DNA of 64,000 nucleotides from Amanita rubescens (GCA_015039365.1 WION01000054.1:62001-126000); one strand, 5' to 3'; positions 45,270-57,259 are shown, counted from the first letter of the stretch. Translations and numbers: made by a program. Notes: generated from the sequence alone by a model not told the origin.

Positions 45270-46933
45270 ATGGTGCCTCCCGGGATTGGTTGTCGTCTTC
45301 CCCGAATCGCAAGGAAGGTTGAAGAACATGTTTAACAGGGTAGCCTGGATACATCACCTACCAATTAAGGTTAGGTAGTTGGTTCAACGATATATTCAAC
45401 AGCGTGGGCAACCTGGATTCAACCCTGCCAGGAATTTGAAAGCCGTGCTGCTCAGCCATTCTCGCACCTCGAAGCAAAGAACAGACGTTGAGAACCTCTC
45501 GTCAAAGGTGAGATCTGAACGTCCCGCTGAGGGTGGGAAGGACTTGCACCAAGCCGTAGCCGATGTTCAGAATCACTGCAACCAGAAGGCCAAGGAAATT
45601 GCGAAACAATTCAACAAAAAGCCAGAGTACATCCACCGCCTGATTCATTCTGCCACGGTCTTCAAGACAACTCGTAGTCCAAACCTTTTCAATGCGTTGG
45701 TTCATCAAAAAGCAAAAGAGATCAATGGCAGTGAGTTATGTCCACGATCATGACTCACGACGTGCCATTCACTTACTTTCATTTTCAGATCTTCCGGAAG
45801 GACAACGCACGCATCTCTCTGAAATTCAAACCCTTGTCCATGACGAACTTTCGGAACGCGAACCAACTGAAGAAGAGAAGGAGAATGCACTCAGGGAACT
45901 GCGAGAACACCGAGAGACCAAGAAGAAGGGCCCGCACGCCTCAAATTTTGCAGCTGTGCAAGACCTGAAAAGTACCTTGCTTCATATCGATGCCGAGGTG
46001 TGTCCTCTTTCTTATTTAACTACCTCGCTGATGCTGATTCCCAACAGCTCAATAATCTATGTGAACGGACTGGTTCATATGGGTTCGCGTTGGTCTCGAG
46101 AGGCCATGCAGTGCATGATAAGGCTATTCCCGGCTGGGCGGCGTCTGCGGATGCTACTCTTTTCATTAGCGAGGTCCTCAAGATAGATGTATGGGATTTG
46201 CAAAAAAAGTTCGAGCTGTGGACCCTTACGAGGGACCAACGTATGTCGTCTTCATTTCTTCAGTTATTTGCTTATTTTTTTAAATCGTTTATAGATCCCA
46301 ACCTCGAAACACTTCTATCGATGCGTACGGAATGTTCAATATTAATATCAGATGGGCTCAGTTAAGTGTAAAGAATCGATCTTGATTGTTCCTCTGTTGA
46401 CTCTTGACTTAGGGAGCATCACGAACAATATAAAAGTCATCATGAATTATGCCAACTACGATACCGCCATCATTCAGAAGTACCAAGTAAAGCTCGTCGG
46501 CTGGCCAGCAACCATTGCCTTCGCCTCGCCCCACTATATCTGCACCGTTGATGAGATTCGCCTTTTACGACATCATTTGGTTGAAAATACATGCAAATGA
46601 GTCAAGCTCACGAGGGAGGAAGTTAAGAAGCTTGCTGATGAATATGCCGCCAAGGTTCGAGATGGGGCTATCACAGGTCGTAAGCGGAAGGTCCGTTCAG
46701 ACAAGGGGAAGCCGAGGAAGAGACGGGCAGTGCCAGTGGTCAACGAGGACGGGGATGGAGAGGAGACAGGTGAAGACGAGCACACCGTGGACGTTGATGA
46801 AGTTCCAAGACACAGTGAATCTCCTAGGCGCAGCCGGCGCGTCGCCAAAGGGAATCACAAGAGCCAACCGCTCGTCAACGACGACCTGGAGGAGTCTGAT
46901 GGCAGCAGTGACGTTTACGAAGAGAATGAATAG
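45270..46933 (+). pseudogene. Member of a transposon-associated Agaricomycete family with premature stop
   Basis: Six exons join in phase: 45270-45317, 45379-45730, 45789-45997, 46048-46240, 46295-46360 and 46413-46933. Conserved blocks are FNALVHQKAKEING, NLPEGQRTHLSEIQTLV, ELREHRETKKKG, ERTGSYGFALVSRGH, VWDLQKKFELW, YQVKLVGWPATIAFASP and VDEIRLL. After HLVENTCK a TGA (46598-46600) replaces the Trp codon expected before VKLT. The frame then stays open for 110 more codons through a basic tail RKRKVRSDKGKPRKRR and an acidic end. The family is abundant in mushroom genomes and often lies near large transposons; its job is unknown. The link to transposons is remembered, not shown here. A truncated 380-residue protein could still be made. 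Confidence 0.72.
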
Positions 46934-48467
46934 CGCGGGCTTTCCTTTCATACATACAACTTCAACGCATACTAGTCTAAGCATATTCACTAATAGGGAC
47001 GACGATGTAACTTTCGTGATTATCGAGCTATTCTCGAACCCCAAGCCGCGTGTCTTTCGGCTTTATGAGCAATCCAGTCTTTTTCGGCAAGTCTATCAGC
47101 TATGGTGCACGCCAAACTCGTTGCGCAAAACGACGCCCCAATCGATAACGGGTTAGAAGAACGTGCAAAGCCTAAAGGTGCCGAAGATTATCTCCAACGG
47201 GTGGCCAATGTCGCCGCGATTACAGCGACTGGCTCGTATCGTCCCGGATTCTGGAGGGTCGCAAATTAGTTGAAATTCGCCGCCGAACATCAGACAACTC
47301 GGGTGAAATTCAGTCACGATACACTTGTCATATTGTCCAGTCCATAAAAATGAATACAAAATGAACACAAAAGTACAACGCTATTTACGCGCGTCGCGCT
47401 CAGACTTGGAGTTTGTCAGCGACAAGATTCACCCAAAGTTAGACGCACTTACAACGCAAGCCGCGGCGGCGTCGGTTCTGGTTCTGGCGAGGCCGTTGGC
47501 GAGCGCGTTGTTGGAACTGCTGGAAACTGCAAACACCATTCCTGCAAGCGAATGGGCACACCGCAACTAAACGCAAAGCCGATGACGTACCGTTTTGACA
47601 ATCATTATCCACACCGCTGTAGATGTAGATGGGCTGATTGTCGCTCACCTGAATCTGGAACGTCGGATGTTAACAGAAATCCTAATCACGGAAACAAGTC
47701 ACGTTAATAGGCGCACACAACTCGCGTCACAAGACGTACTGTCCAACGGACTCCAACCCCCATGCGCGTGCAAGGCTGATCGAAGCTCGACTGCGTTCAC
47801 GGTATGAGTCCCAGGGAAGCTGAACAGACGGGTAACGAGGTGCGAGGACAAAAATAGCTTAATTCACTTGTAAGATGAACTGGATGATGTCCCTATTGCT
47901 CGCGTTCACAACCTGCGGCTGGAAAACTTGCTGATTGTTGGGGCCGACTTAAACGCTGATTGTCTGACGCAGTACGAAAGACATACTTCACGAGTTCGAA
48001 AAGTGGGTCTGGGAGCGCCTCAACCCCCTGCAAGTGCAAACATCAGCACGCCTGGACAAGATGACGAAGGAATGGCCACAAGGGCACACGCCACACGTTC
48101 CACAGTATATAAACGCGGGTAGACGCGTTGGCCAACTCAGCACTTCAACATGCTTTCTCGTACCTTCTCCAGCGTGTTTGCGCTTGTTCTTGCGTTCCCC
48201 CTTGGGTTAGCCACGCAATGGCAGTCGCTCCAAAGGCGTGGAGAGCGATGAGCGATACATGGGGAACAGATCACGCGCTGTCGCGCTGGGTCACCGTCAC
48301 GTCGGCGACGAATGTCCATGCGACATCTCGACCGACGCCCGGAGATCGAGAGCGAGATCTGCAAGAATTACGTAGGCACGTGATGCCGCATTGATGAATG
48401 TAGCAACGTCACTTCCGAGTCTCCTTTTTCCACTCTACAACTTCTTTATTAATATTATAACTCCTAC
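46934..48467 (+). other. 1.5 kb with coding-like scraps, no resolved gene
   Basis: Several short + strand frames read like real protein but cannot be joined. 47104-47269 contains EERAKPKGAEDYLQRVANVA. 47690-47795 contains SNPHARARLIEARLRSR. 47875-47980 contains VPIARVHNLRLENLLIVGAD. 47980-48215 contains FEKWVWERLNPLQVQTSARL. They lie in different frames with no convincing introns, so this may be a decayed multi-exon gene. The TATATAAA at about 48106 is within the last of these. Confidence 0.35.
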
Positions 48468-50821
48468 ATGTCATCCGGACTTCTTCCACCCCCAATGCAA
48501 ACGACCAACCTGTGCCACCTCTGGTGTCTCCTTGAAGGCGAGGTGAATCCGTTCAAAGTTATTGCAGATGTTGGACAGGACATGTTTGACCTGAAGAAAC
48601 TCATTCGAGGAGAGAAAGCAGCTCTTCGCAGTGTAGATGCTTCAGATATCGTCCTGTGGAAAGTGAGTATGTTTTAATTGTTAATGTATACATTCCACTC
48701 ACGCTGCGTAGCTTGTCAATCCTATGGAGATCAAACCCGTAGAGACCCTTTCCAATCGTCTTCCGCGATTTCCCTCCGAGTTTTTCGTCAACCTGGGAGA
48801 GCCTACGGTTACCATCTCAAGTTACTTTCTCCAAGGTGTTCCCAAGAACTGTCTACACATTATCGTGGGACAACCAGCTAGCAAGTGATGTTAATGCCAT
48901 GTTTTTCTGCACTTAGCTCTGATATCACATTCCGTACTTCAATGTTCCCAGTCGCTTGCCATGCTTCCACCGCCACTACTACAGTCCTGCTGCCTCAACC
49001 ACGCCCGATGCGCCGTACTGGTTCAGTCCCACCCATAATTCCACGTGAGTGTAGATATTTCTCGTATTATCTTCTCCATGTAGTTAATTTCCGGCATTTT
49101 ACAGCAAACCTCAGCCTCCGTAAATGGACAGTTGAAGGGTTGTATGATACAATGATGGAGGAAAGGGTGATCTATGTATGTCTTGGCGTCTTGAGAAGTT
49201 TGATGCCGACGTCTGAGCAATCTCCATGCTAGGTTCGAGGGAATCCAGGGAGCGGCAAGACAACTCTCTTGAATCTACTGCATCAGCATATTCTACAGAA
49301 AGATCCCAATGCTTTTGTCTGTGTAACTTGGTCGTGGCCACCGCAAAACTTCCCCCTTTTAGGACCGTCCAATTCGTACCCCCGACTACAGGACATCATT
49401 CCCGATTTCTTCGCGCGAAAGAGCCTTGCTTTCTTACTTATGGATGATGCTCAGGACTCGTTCAGGGATAGCTACCTTTGGCACTTTTTCTTGAAGGATA
49501 TCATTGACAAGCCAAGTTGGTATCGCGTTGTCGTATTTTGCAGCTATGGTAGCATATCAACTCCTGGTAAAGGCACCCCTGGAGGAACGCCCGCCGATCT
49601 CAAGAGAGCGGCTCGTATGACTCTATGGCCCAGGAAGGTCAAGGAGGGGATGGAAGTAAATGGTCTATTGCTTGATCGAGACGAATTCAACGAGGTTGTG
49701 TTACGGTTCAACAAAGAGCTAGTGATCGGCTTGGACCTCTCTCAAAAAATCTTTGAGTTGACGGCTGGGCATGTTGGTGCTGTCTGTGAGCTCTTGAAGG
49801 TCATATTGGACAAAGTGTGTTTTTTGGTACAATGCCATCTGTTTTGTATCTCCGTGACTAACCCTGTCTCTAGATGAAAACATGCATACGAAGAGAAACA
49901 TGCATACGAAGAGAAGGACCGCTCACGCTTGATACCTATTATGAAAAATTCTCTCCTGATTACATCATGGATAATGTCGCTGGAGCCTTCACACGGGGCC
50001 TACCTAAAAGCAGCGAACTGTCACTCCGTCCAGACGTCTCTAGGGTGTTACGACGCTTGCTCGTATCCGGTAAAGTGACGGAAGGCAGCGACGATGCAGT
50101 TATTCAATACTGCCATCGCAACGGATGGATCTATGCCGAAGACGTGCTCGAACCCCAGTCTTACACGCTTGCGTCCCCTCTCCATCATGCGGCACTGTCT
50201 TGGAGACTCCAAACTTGGGATTATCTTCCTCAGTTTGAAACCCTTTATGCGCTGTCCCTACAGGTCCTTGCGAAATTAAAGCCATCGCGGATGGAGTTGC
50301 CGATCCGCCGTGTCGGTGGTGGGTCCGCTGACCTACCGCCGGAAGCTCAGTACCAAGACGAGTATTATCGCAGCTTCCTCGCTGTCACCTGCGGAAATGT
50401 TTGCATCTCCCCTGAGTTTGCGTCTGAACGGAAAGCAAAAGTTGCCGGTATTGACTTCTTCATCCCTGGTGTGAAATGGGGAATTGAAATCACTCGTGAG
50501 GGAGATCGTTTGAAAACCTACGCTTCCCGTTTTAAAGGAGACGGTGCATATAGCAAGTGGCTGGAAGATTGTGATATGACTGATTATATTCTTCTTGATT
50601 GTCGCACAACAACCCCCGAGATCTCCCATTCGGGTACGATACCTCAATATTTGGAAATTGCCTATGCTAACCTTTTCTTCTCAGATATTCCTAACCTGTA
50701 TCATGTTGTGTTTAACGAAAAGTATACAGAAGTTCGTGTGTTCAACAATAAGAGGGAGCCGGTATGGGGGCCAAGAGCGTTACAAGAAAATCATAACGAC
50801 CATGCTATTGTAGAGTATTAA
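48468..50821 (+). CDS. Crinkler (CRN) protein with P-loop NTPase and PD-(D/E)XK nuclease domains
   Basis: Six exons: 48468-48662, 48712-48884, 48917-49044, 49105-49175, 49233-49814 and 49874-50821 (698 residues). Residues 1-65 form the ubiquitin-like Crinkler header ending DIVLWK. HIIVGQPAS marks the boundary of the header region. After a Pro-rich linker comes the NTPase: VRGNPGSGKTTLLNLL (Walker A) and LAFLLMDDAQDS (Walker B). The C-terminus has AGIDFFIPGVKWGIEITREG, then RFKGDGAY and YILLDCR. This is the pattern of the restriction-enzyme-fold domain of Crinkler effectors, where Asp of IDFF and Glu of IEIT would bind metal. The NTPase-nuclease pairing is the architecture proposed for ancestral Crinklers. 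The intron 48885-48916 would be only 32 nt, so that junction is doubtful. An 18-bp tandem duplication opens the last exon. Confidence 0.85.
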
Positions 50822-51185
50822 AAAAGGATTGTTAGCCACTTGTGCAAAATTCCATTGATATTTCTCCCTCGTGCCCGTAGTGATATCATCACGAAGCATC
50901 CCAAGTCCCAAGCCCCAAGTCGTATTAGCGATTCGCCTGTTTTATTGAATAGGCAAAAAGCCCTATAAATCGCTCACATCGTTATATATATTTGCTGTCT
51001 TCTTCGGCGGTGAATCGGAAATCACACGGCCAGTGGCTACGCTGGCTATGCCGTAAAGCATGGAGAAATGGTACCCTCTGAGGGAAATAACGTCAAAAGT
51101 ATGTAGTACTGTTTTACAAGCGCCGAATAAACGTTAACGATGTTAGCGCAAATATTCTACCGTTCGTATGTAATCGACATTCTAG
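50822..51185. other. Intergenic between convergent genes
   Basis: A 364-bp stretch. The right end (GGAGAAATGGTACC..., ATATTCTACCGTTCGTATG) matches the 3' flank of hydrolase copy D at 36540-36600. No gene. Confidence 0.5.
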
Positions 51186-52509
51186 CTAGGAATGGGCGAC
51201 GATCCAATCTGCGATCTCTTTCAGAGCGCTGCTTCTCTCCGGTTCATGCCATTCGAAGACGATGAAATCATGAATGGCATCTGGCGCTTCAAAGTACCTG
51301 ACCTTTCCTTCGTTCTCTTGAACTCCATTCCCGGAACCTAAATCTTTAGCCATCCGCTGGCATAAAATCTTGATCTGATCTAGAAACATTTCGGCACCCC
51401 CCGCAATGATAAATGTTCTAGGAAATCCAACGAAATTGACCTCGAGCGATGGATATTTACAAGCAGGCGAGACGTATCTGTTGGTCTCACTAGCTTCCAA
51501 TCCATGTGGTCCCAAGAATGCTTTCTTCATATAGTTGTGACCTCCACCGGTAGCCAAGAAGTCAGACTGTTCGTTCCGGAACCTAGACGACCCCGGCCGA
51601 TCATTTGAGTTGCTCAGATCGCTCCACGGCGACATTAAAATCAGCCCTGCTGGCGGAGCAGGAAGGTTGACTTCGGAAGAAGATTGGTTCTCAACAAGAT
51701 AGCGAGTCAATGCAAGTGCAAGGTTTCCCCCTGCGGAATCACCGCAGATAATTATGTTCAGGGGCGAGAAGCCGACGACATTCACAAGGTAATTGTAACC
51801 TGCGAGTGCATCGAGCAGAGCCGCGGGGAATGGATTAACTGCTGTAGAGAGTTCTCCGGATGAAAGACGATATTCGATCGCAAAAATGCGTTGTATAGAT
51901 TCTATGGATTTCAGGAGTCCGCGTGGTATCGCTGCTGTTGCATCTTCGGGATGAGCAGAACACTCGGTATATCCGCCTCCGTGAAGGAAATATATGAGTT
52001 TTTCACCGGCCTGTGGTGGAGCAGCCACTCCGATGCTGGAGGCTAGTTTGTGAGTCCAATATCCAGGAATCCGAATTGCCTCGACAGATGCTGTTTTGGC
52101 GTATGCTTGAAGATCACCTATAACCAAACTGGGAACTGGATCAACCCAAACGCCATTCACACCGGGGCCGGGTTGTATGGCGAGGTGATTCGTTCTTGGA
52201 GCGACATTACCAACTCTGGTAGTAATCGATTCATATCGTGCAGCGGTCGACAACATTATACATACCGGCTCTGGATTTTTCCTACATGACGGATGAGACG
52301 GACAAGTAGTACGCGCGCCAGGCTCCATGATCGCCTAGGCCTCCAGCTCCTGGTATGGCTGTCAATAACAGTGCTTTAGGTTGAGATCACTAGACCAACC
52401 TGAACGTTGACTGTAGGGTCCACCATGGTATACGTATAAATAAAGTGTCGAGTAGATGATAAGTGAGGTATATGCTCTTCAATGGTTGGTGCTTGACGTT
52501 AAAGACCAT
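51186..52509 (-). CDS. HSL-like alpha/beta-hydrolase, copy B
   Basis: Exons 52400-52509, 52266-52358 and 51186-52215. All motifs are intact: HGGGYTECSAHPED, ICGDSAGGNLAL, SPWSDLSNSND, a GGAEMFLDQI acid region and DAIHDF with the His. The first half is closest to the 5' part of the disrupted copy D (VGNVAPRTNHLAIQPG is shared almost exactly), while the second half is closer to copy A (SDLSNSNDRPGSSRFRNEQSD). This suggests gene conversion or unequal exchange among copies. The function is as for copy A: an esterase-like enzyme of unknown substrate. Confidence 0.92.
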
Positions 52510-53133
52510 GGTGAATGTCTGTAGATCGGGTTGGCCGGCGCTCCGTCACGGTGATTGCTCACAGCTTCAACTTCACATGTCACATGACACACGTTTGCAT
52601 AAGTCTGCCCTTTGACGCTGGCGAATTTGCTGTACGCTGGGATATCAATAGATGATTGATGGTCCTAAATTGAAGAACCCACCAATCGAATACAAGTAAG
52701 ATGCCAAGCTATTCTATAGCGGTGTAGCCAGAGTCAAGAGGGTGACTGACGGAGGGCGAACGCTGGGGTAATGGCGGGAGTCGCGGTATATGGACACGCG
52801 GGCGTCTGGTTAGAACATATGGATTCAAGAAAGGTGGCTATAATCTCATTTCCAAGCCCGTGGTCGCAGTGACTTGCGTTTGACTTGTCCGCTAGACTCT
52901 GGCCTTAAAAGTTAAGCCTGCCGTAAACCGGACGATGCAAGAGGCAGTCTTCGAGTCCGCATATAGCTCATGCACATGTCTGACGCATGATGATGAAAGG
53001 GACTAGAGCTGGCTAGAGGGGGACTTGAATGAACAAAGAGTCGGAGGAATTTGTTGTGCACCGTAGGTTCATATAGAGATTATGTAAGATAGATTGTCGT
53101 CCGCGTTACCCCCGTGACCTGACGCGTCGACCA
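52510..53133. other. Intergenic between divergent genes
   Basis: A 624-bp stretch holding the promoters of hydrolase copy B (-) and ASK1 (+). The left 230 bp are shared with the flank of copy D. An MluI-like ACGCGT occurs near the ASK1 start (GACGCGTCG, 53121), which is the MBF-type cell-cycle box and would suit a kinetochore gene. Confidence 0.45.
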
Positions 53134-54963
53134 ATGTCAGACCGTCCAATTCCCCCGAATCCGCCTAACTGGACTCCAAACCCTCATCCTGCATCCATTC
53201 ATATCCCGGGCCTCGATACCAACGCGCCAATAAACGATCAGATCGACCAGATCGAGCAGTTGATCACCATTAAACTACAGGTACGACTTACGTTATCCAA
53301 TCCCAAGCTCGCGTCGTCCACCCCCACTCCAGAACATAGACGAAAACTTTTCAAAAGTCCACAATACTCTTGCGAACAAGATATTACCCGCAGTAAAACG
53401 TTATGCTGTGGGCACGGAACCTGTTAGAGAAGCTGCAAAGGTATGACATCTCGTGGCCAACAATATCCGTAGGCTTACACATCAAAACAGTTTTGGACCT
53501 CTTTCTACGAACAAGCGGCACAGATACGCATTCCGACTTTTGATGACCATGAGACCGTAAACGAGAATACCGAATCCGAACGAGATGACCCTGAATTGAC
53601 AGTACAACCCCAATCAGATTCTGTCGAGCCTAGCATGAGCACTAGCGAGAGCTCGTTCATGCCAGGTCAACACGCCTATTCGTCTACTCCTGCAATTGAA
53701 CGGACAACGCACGCATATAGTAACACAGACGATCAAAGCGACGCGGGGTCCTCTTGGGCTGCCTCTGTTGAATCGCCTTTGGTGCGTCTAGACCGCGAGA
53801 TACAAGACTTGGCGAGAGAAGTTCAACTTGATACCCCCAACGCGGAAACCAGCCTATCGTTGAGCCTTGATAGCATAATGGGCTCTCAGGCTCGTCCTCA
53901 AAGCGCCAAAGGCAAGGGTAGGGAAGACGCTCCTCTCTTACGCAATGTTCTCCGACAAAACGTATTCTCCGTTGATGCCACTCCAGGAGACACGGCCAAA
54001 GTGGTATCACCATTGAAGTTCAAAGGCAAGACAAAGACACCCATCTCGAAAACGCATAACCCCTACTTGCCTACCAGTATCGAACCAGAAAGGTGGAGCG
54101 GAGTTGTCGATTTGTCTAATGCCACTCCTCGTGGTCTGAAGGGGGCGACAAAAGCGAGTCGAACTGTCAAGGACCAAGACGAATCTTTCGACGGACTTCC
54201 AGCTGGCATGTCGCCGCCCGTTCTCATGTCCCCCGCACGACCGCCACGATCTTCTGCGGAGCTAGGATTCCTCAGGCTAGGCAAAACGCCTGGAAAAGAA
54301 GCGTCCACAAGGATATCAAACGACCTTATTCGCGAGATCCAACAGAAAAGCGCGAAAGCGCGTCGCATGTTTGGATACCCACTCGGCGGGGCTGAATCGT
54401 CTTCCATGACGAGCAGCACCGTACCCACTCCCCCTTCTCTTTCCCGCTACACCCGCCATGGGATGGACGATGACGACAGCATCTTAGCACCGGGCGCAGA
54501 TTCAGACTCGGACTCATTGGATGAGATCAACAATACCGCTCATCCATCTGCTGCGTTCCTCATGGCTTCACAACGCCAAGCGGACGCTGATGATTCTTTC
54601 GGATCATCTAATCACTCGGACGATTCGCTTATTGCAGAGGAAGCAGCAAATCTAGGAATCGCACCTATTCATCCGTTTGCACGAGGCGTGGAAGGGGCCG
54701 AACTCGAGGTTGACGACTCGTTCGATGACGATAGCATGCTTGTTGGAGGTGGTGGATTTCAGGAGGAAACATTGTTCGGCGTACCGCCTGCTGAGCGGTT
54801 GCGTGCAGAACAGTTGCGTGCGGCAGGGCAACTCGGACAGCTTCACTTGCCTGGTCAAGAGCTGTTGGAGGATACGATAGGCATCGGAGCGCAGTTTGCG
54901 CGGACAGGTAGAGTGGAAGAAACGCCGACTCCCGCTGTTCCCTGGGACCGGCGTCAGGGTTGA
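53134..54963 (+). CDS. ASK1: DASH complex subunit Ask1
   Basis: Exons 53134-53280, 53333-53440 and 53491-54963 (575 residues). The conserved N-terminus holds INDQIDQIEQLITIKLQ, NIDENFSKVHNTLANKILPA, VKRYAVGTEPVREAAK and FWTSFYEQAAQIRIP. This is the Ask1 domain, by which the protein joins the ten-part DASH/Dam1 ring linking kinetochores to microtubules. The long remainder is disordered and rich in Ser-Pro and Thr-Pro pairs (possible CDK sites), with short patches such as LMASQRQADADDSFGSS. C-terminal extensions of this kind are usual in basidiomycete Ask1. It is a single-copy core gene caught between two hydrolase copies. Confidence 0.88.
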
Positions 54964-55136
54964 AAGCACCTGGTAGTTTGCGCTCGACTAGTTGTATCAG
55001 GATTTTCCCTTTCAGCTTTTCATTACCGGGGTGACTTGGGACAACTTAGTATGACTTTCTTTTACTTATGTCCGAAATCTTCCAAGTACCGCACAAATGA
55101 AATAAGCATAAATATTCTATGTGGCCAACATTCTAG

Positions 55137-56464
55137 TTAGGATTGGGTGGCGATCCAATCTGCGATCTCTTTCAGAGCACTGCTTCTCTCCGGTTCATGC
55201 CTTTCGAAGACGATGAAATCATGAATAGCATCTGGCGCCTCCAAGTATCTGACTTTTCCTCCATTCTCTCCGACTCCATCACCGGAACCTAAATCTTTGA
55301 CCATCTTCTGGTGTAAAGTCTTGATCTGATCTAGAAGTATTTCGGCACCCCCCGCAACGATAAACGTTCTCGGAAACCCGATGAAATTAATTTCAAGCGA
55401 TGAATATATGCATGCAGGCGAGATGTATCTGTTGTTCTCAGTAGCTTCCAATCCATGCGGTCCTAAGAATGCTGACTTCGCGGCGGTGGAACCTTCATTG
55501 GGATCCACGAAGTCAGAGTTATCATTACGGAACCTAGACGACCCCGGCTGAGCATTGGATTCACTCAAATCGCACCACGGGGAAAGTAAAATTATTCCTG
55601 CTGGCGTAGCGGGAAGAGTGACTTCGGTAGAAGATTGGTTCTCGACAAGATAGCGAGTGAACGCAAGTGCAAGGTTACCACCCGCAGAATCACCGCAGAT
55701 AATTATGTCCAGGGGCGAGAAGCCAACGACGTTCACAAGGTAATTGTAACCTGCGAGTGCATCGAGCAGAGCCGCGGGGAATGGATTAACTGCAGTAGAG
55801 GATTCTCCAGAGGAAAGACGATATTCGATCGCAAAAACGCGATGTACAGATTCTATGGATTTCAGGAGTCCGCGTGGTATAGCTGCCGTTACATCTTCGG
55901 GGTGAGCAGAACACTCGGTATATCCGCCTCCGTGAAGGAAATATATGAGTTTTTCACCAGCCTGTGGTGGAGCTGCCACTTCAATACCGGAGGCCAATTT
56001 ATGAGTCCAATATCCAGGAATCCGAATTGACTCGACTGATGCTGTTTCGGCGTATGCTTTGAGGTCACCTATGATCAAACTGGGAACTGGATCAACCCAA
56101 ACGCCATTCACACCAGGGCCGGGTTGTATGGCGAGGTAATTTGTTCTTGGAACGTTAGTACCAGTTCTGTTGGTAATTGATTCATATCGTGCGGCGGTCG
56201 ACAACATTGCAGTACATACCGCCTCTTGACGTATCCGACATGACGGGCGAGACGGACAAGCAGTACACGCGCCAGGCTCCACGATCGCCTTGGCCGCCAG
56301 CTCCTGGTGTGGCTGTCAATAACACAGTGCTTTAGATTGAGAGCACTAGCCAACCTGAAAGTTGACTGTAGGGTCCACCATGGTATACGTATGAATACAG
56401 TGCTGAATAACTGATAAGTGAGGTATATGCTCTTCAACGGTTGGTGCTTGACGTTAAAGACCAT
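55137..56464 (-). CDS. HSL-like alpha/beta-hydrolase, copy C
   Basis: Exons 56355-56464, 56220-56312 and 55137-56166 (410 residues); this copy gives the cleanest gene model. The N-terminal MVFNVKHQPLKSIYLTYQLF is followed by RIPWWTLQSTFSHTRSWRPR, then a hydrophobic helix SLARVLLVRLARHVGYVKR that may bind membrane. HGGGYTECSAHPED, CGDSAGGNLAL, SPWCDLSESN, the acid in GGAEILLDQI and the His in DAIHDF complete the active site. It shares SPWCD and EILLDQIKTLHQKMVKDLG with the 3' part of copy D. A 3-bp insertion near 56160 adds a Thr after the last splice (RTGTNVPRTN). Confidence 0.93.
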
Positions 56465-57259
56465 GGCGAATGTCTGGAGAACTTGGCCCCAGTGAGCGCT
56501 TTATTCCAACAGCTTTACATGTCACACGTCACACATTAGCGATGTCGTGAATCAGATCTTCAGAAGTTGTTGCACACTGCAAAGCTTACAGCCGTTTTTG
56601 AGATGGCGATGTGGCAGGGCTGCCGGGCAGGCGGCGCGAACCCGCGACCGCCGACAGCAGCGATCGCTTTCCCCTTGGTCTTAAACGTGGTGTAAATCGG
56701 ACGGCGCCTCCAGACCTGGTTCAGGCGATGGTGAGTGACAGACGGAGACATCATATAGTATGCTGTTTAAATTTTGAAATACCGAGCCTAGGGGAAAATG
56801 ATTTGACTATGCAGAAAAACACGACGACGACACCGACTTGTCCAGCAAGTTCTTTGGTCGTCAGTCTTCCGGATTTCTCCCGCCCTAGCTCGCCCAAACT
56901 CTTCCTGCCAGATTGCCTCTTATGAGCGCAATTTATAGAAGAAAAACACGACGACAACGAACTGCGATTATGAACGTAACGACCAATACACGAAACCCGA
57001 TAGTACAAATAACCAGAGCATGTATGCATTCTATGTACAGAAGGAGACTGTCAATTATCCGCACAAAATAACGTACAGTATAATAAATGTTCGCCTGTGA
57101 TACTCCAGAGTGTCTGCGCCCTAATCCTACTTACCTCTGTGATGCTGAATGCCCAATACAATTACATCCAATAAAACCGAGAGGGAGAAAAAAGAAACCT
57201 TCCCGAATGTAATGACCTCTCAGAAGCCATTGACGTAGAAGAGTATGGGTATCATTCAA
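56465..57259. other. Intergenic, no gene seen
   Basis: An 795-bp stretch between the start of hydrolase C and the 3' end of the DnaJ gene. AACACGACGACGAC repeats occur at 56818 and, reduced, at 56945. I see no coding or RNA gene. Confidence 0.45.

Noticed and set aside
48150..48251. Small secreted peptide with signal-like N-terminus 40 bp after a TATATAAA
   Set aside because: Only 33 codons and no second exon. The TATA lies inside another coding-like frame, so this is probably chance.
56282..56282. ATG at 56282 (and its equivalents at 52328 and 39305) as start of the hydrolases
   Set aside because: A three-exon model starting about 180 bp further upstream joins in phase in all intact copies and gives a conserved N-terminus; the nearer ATG is out of frame with exon 2.
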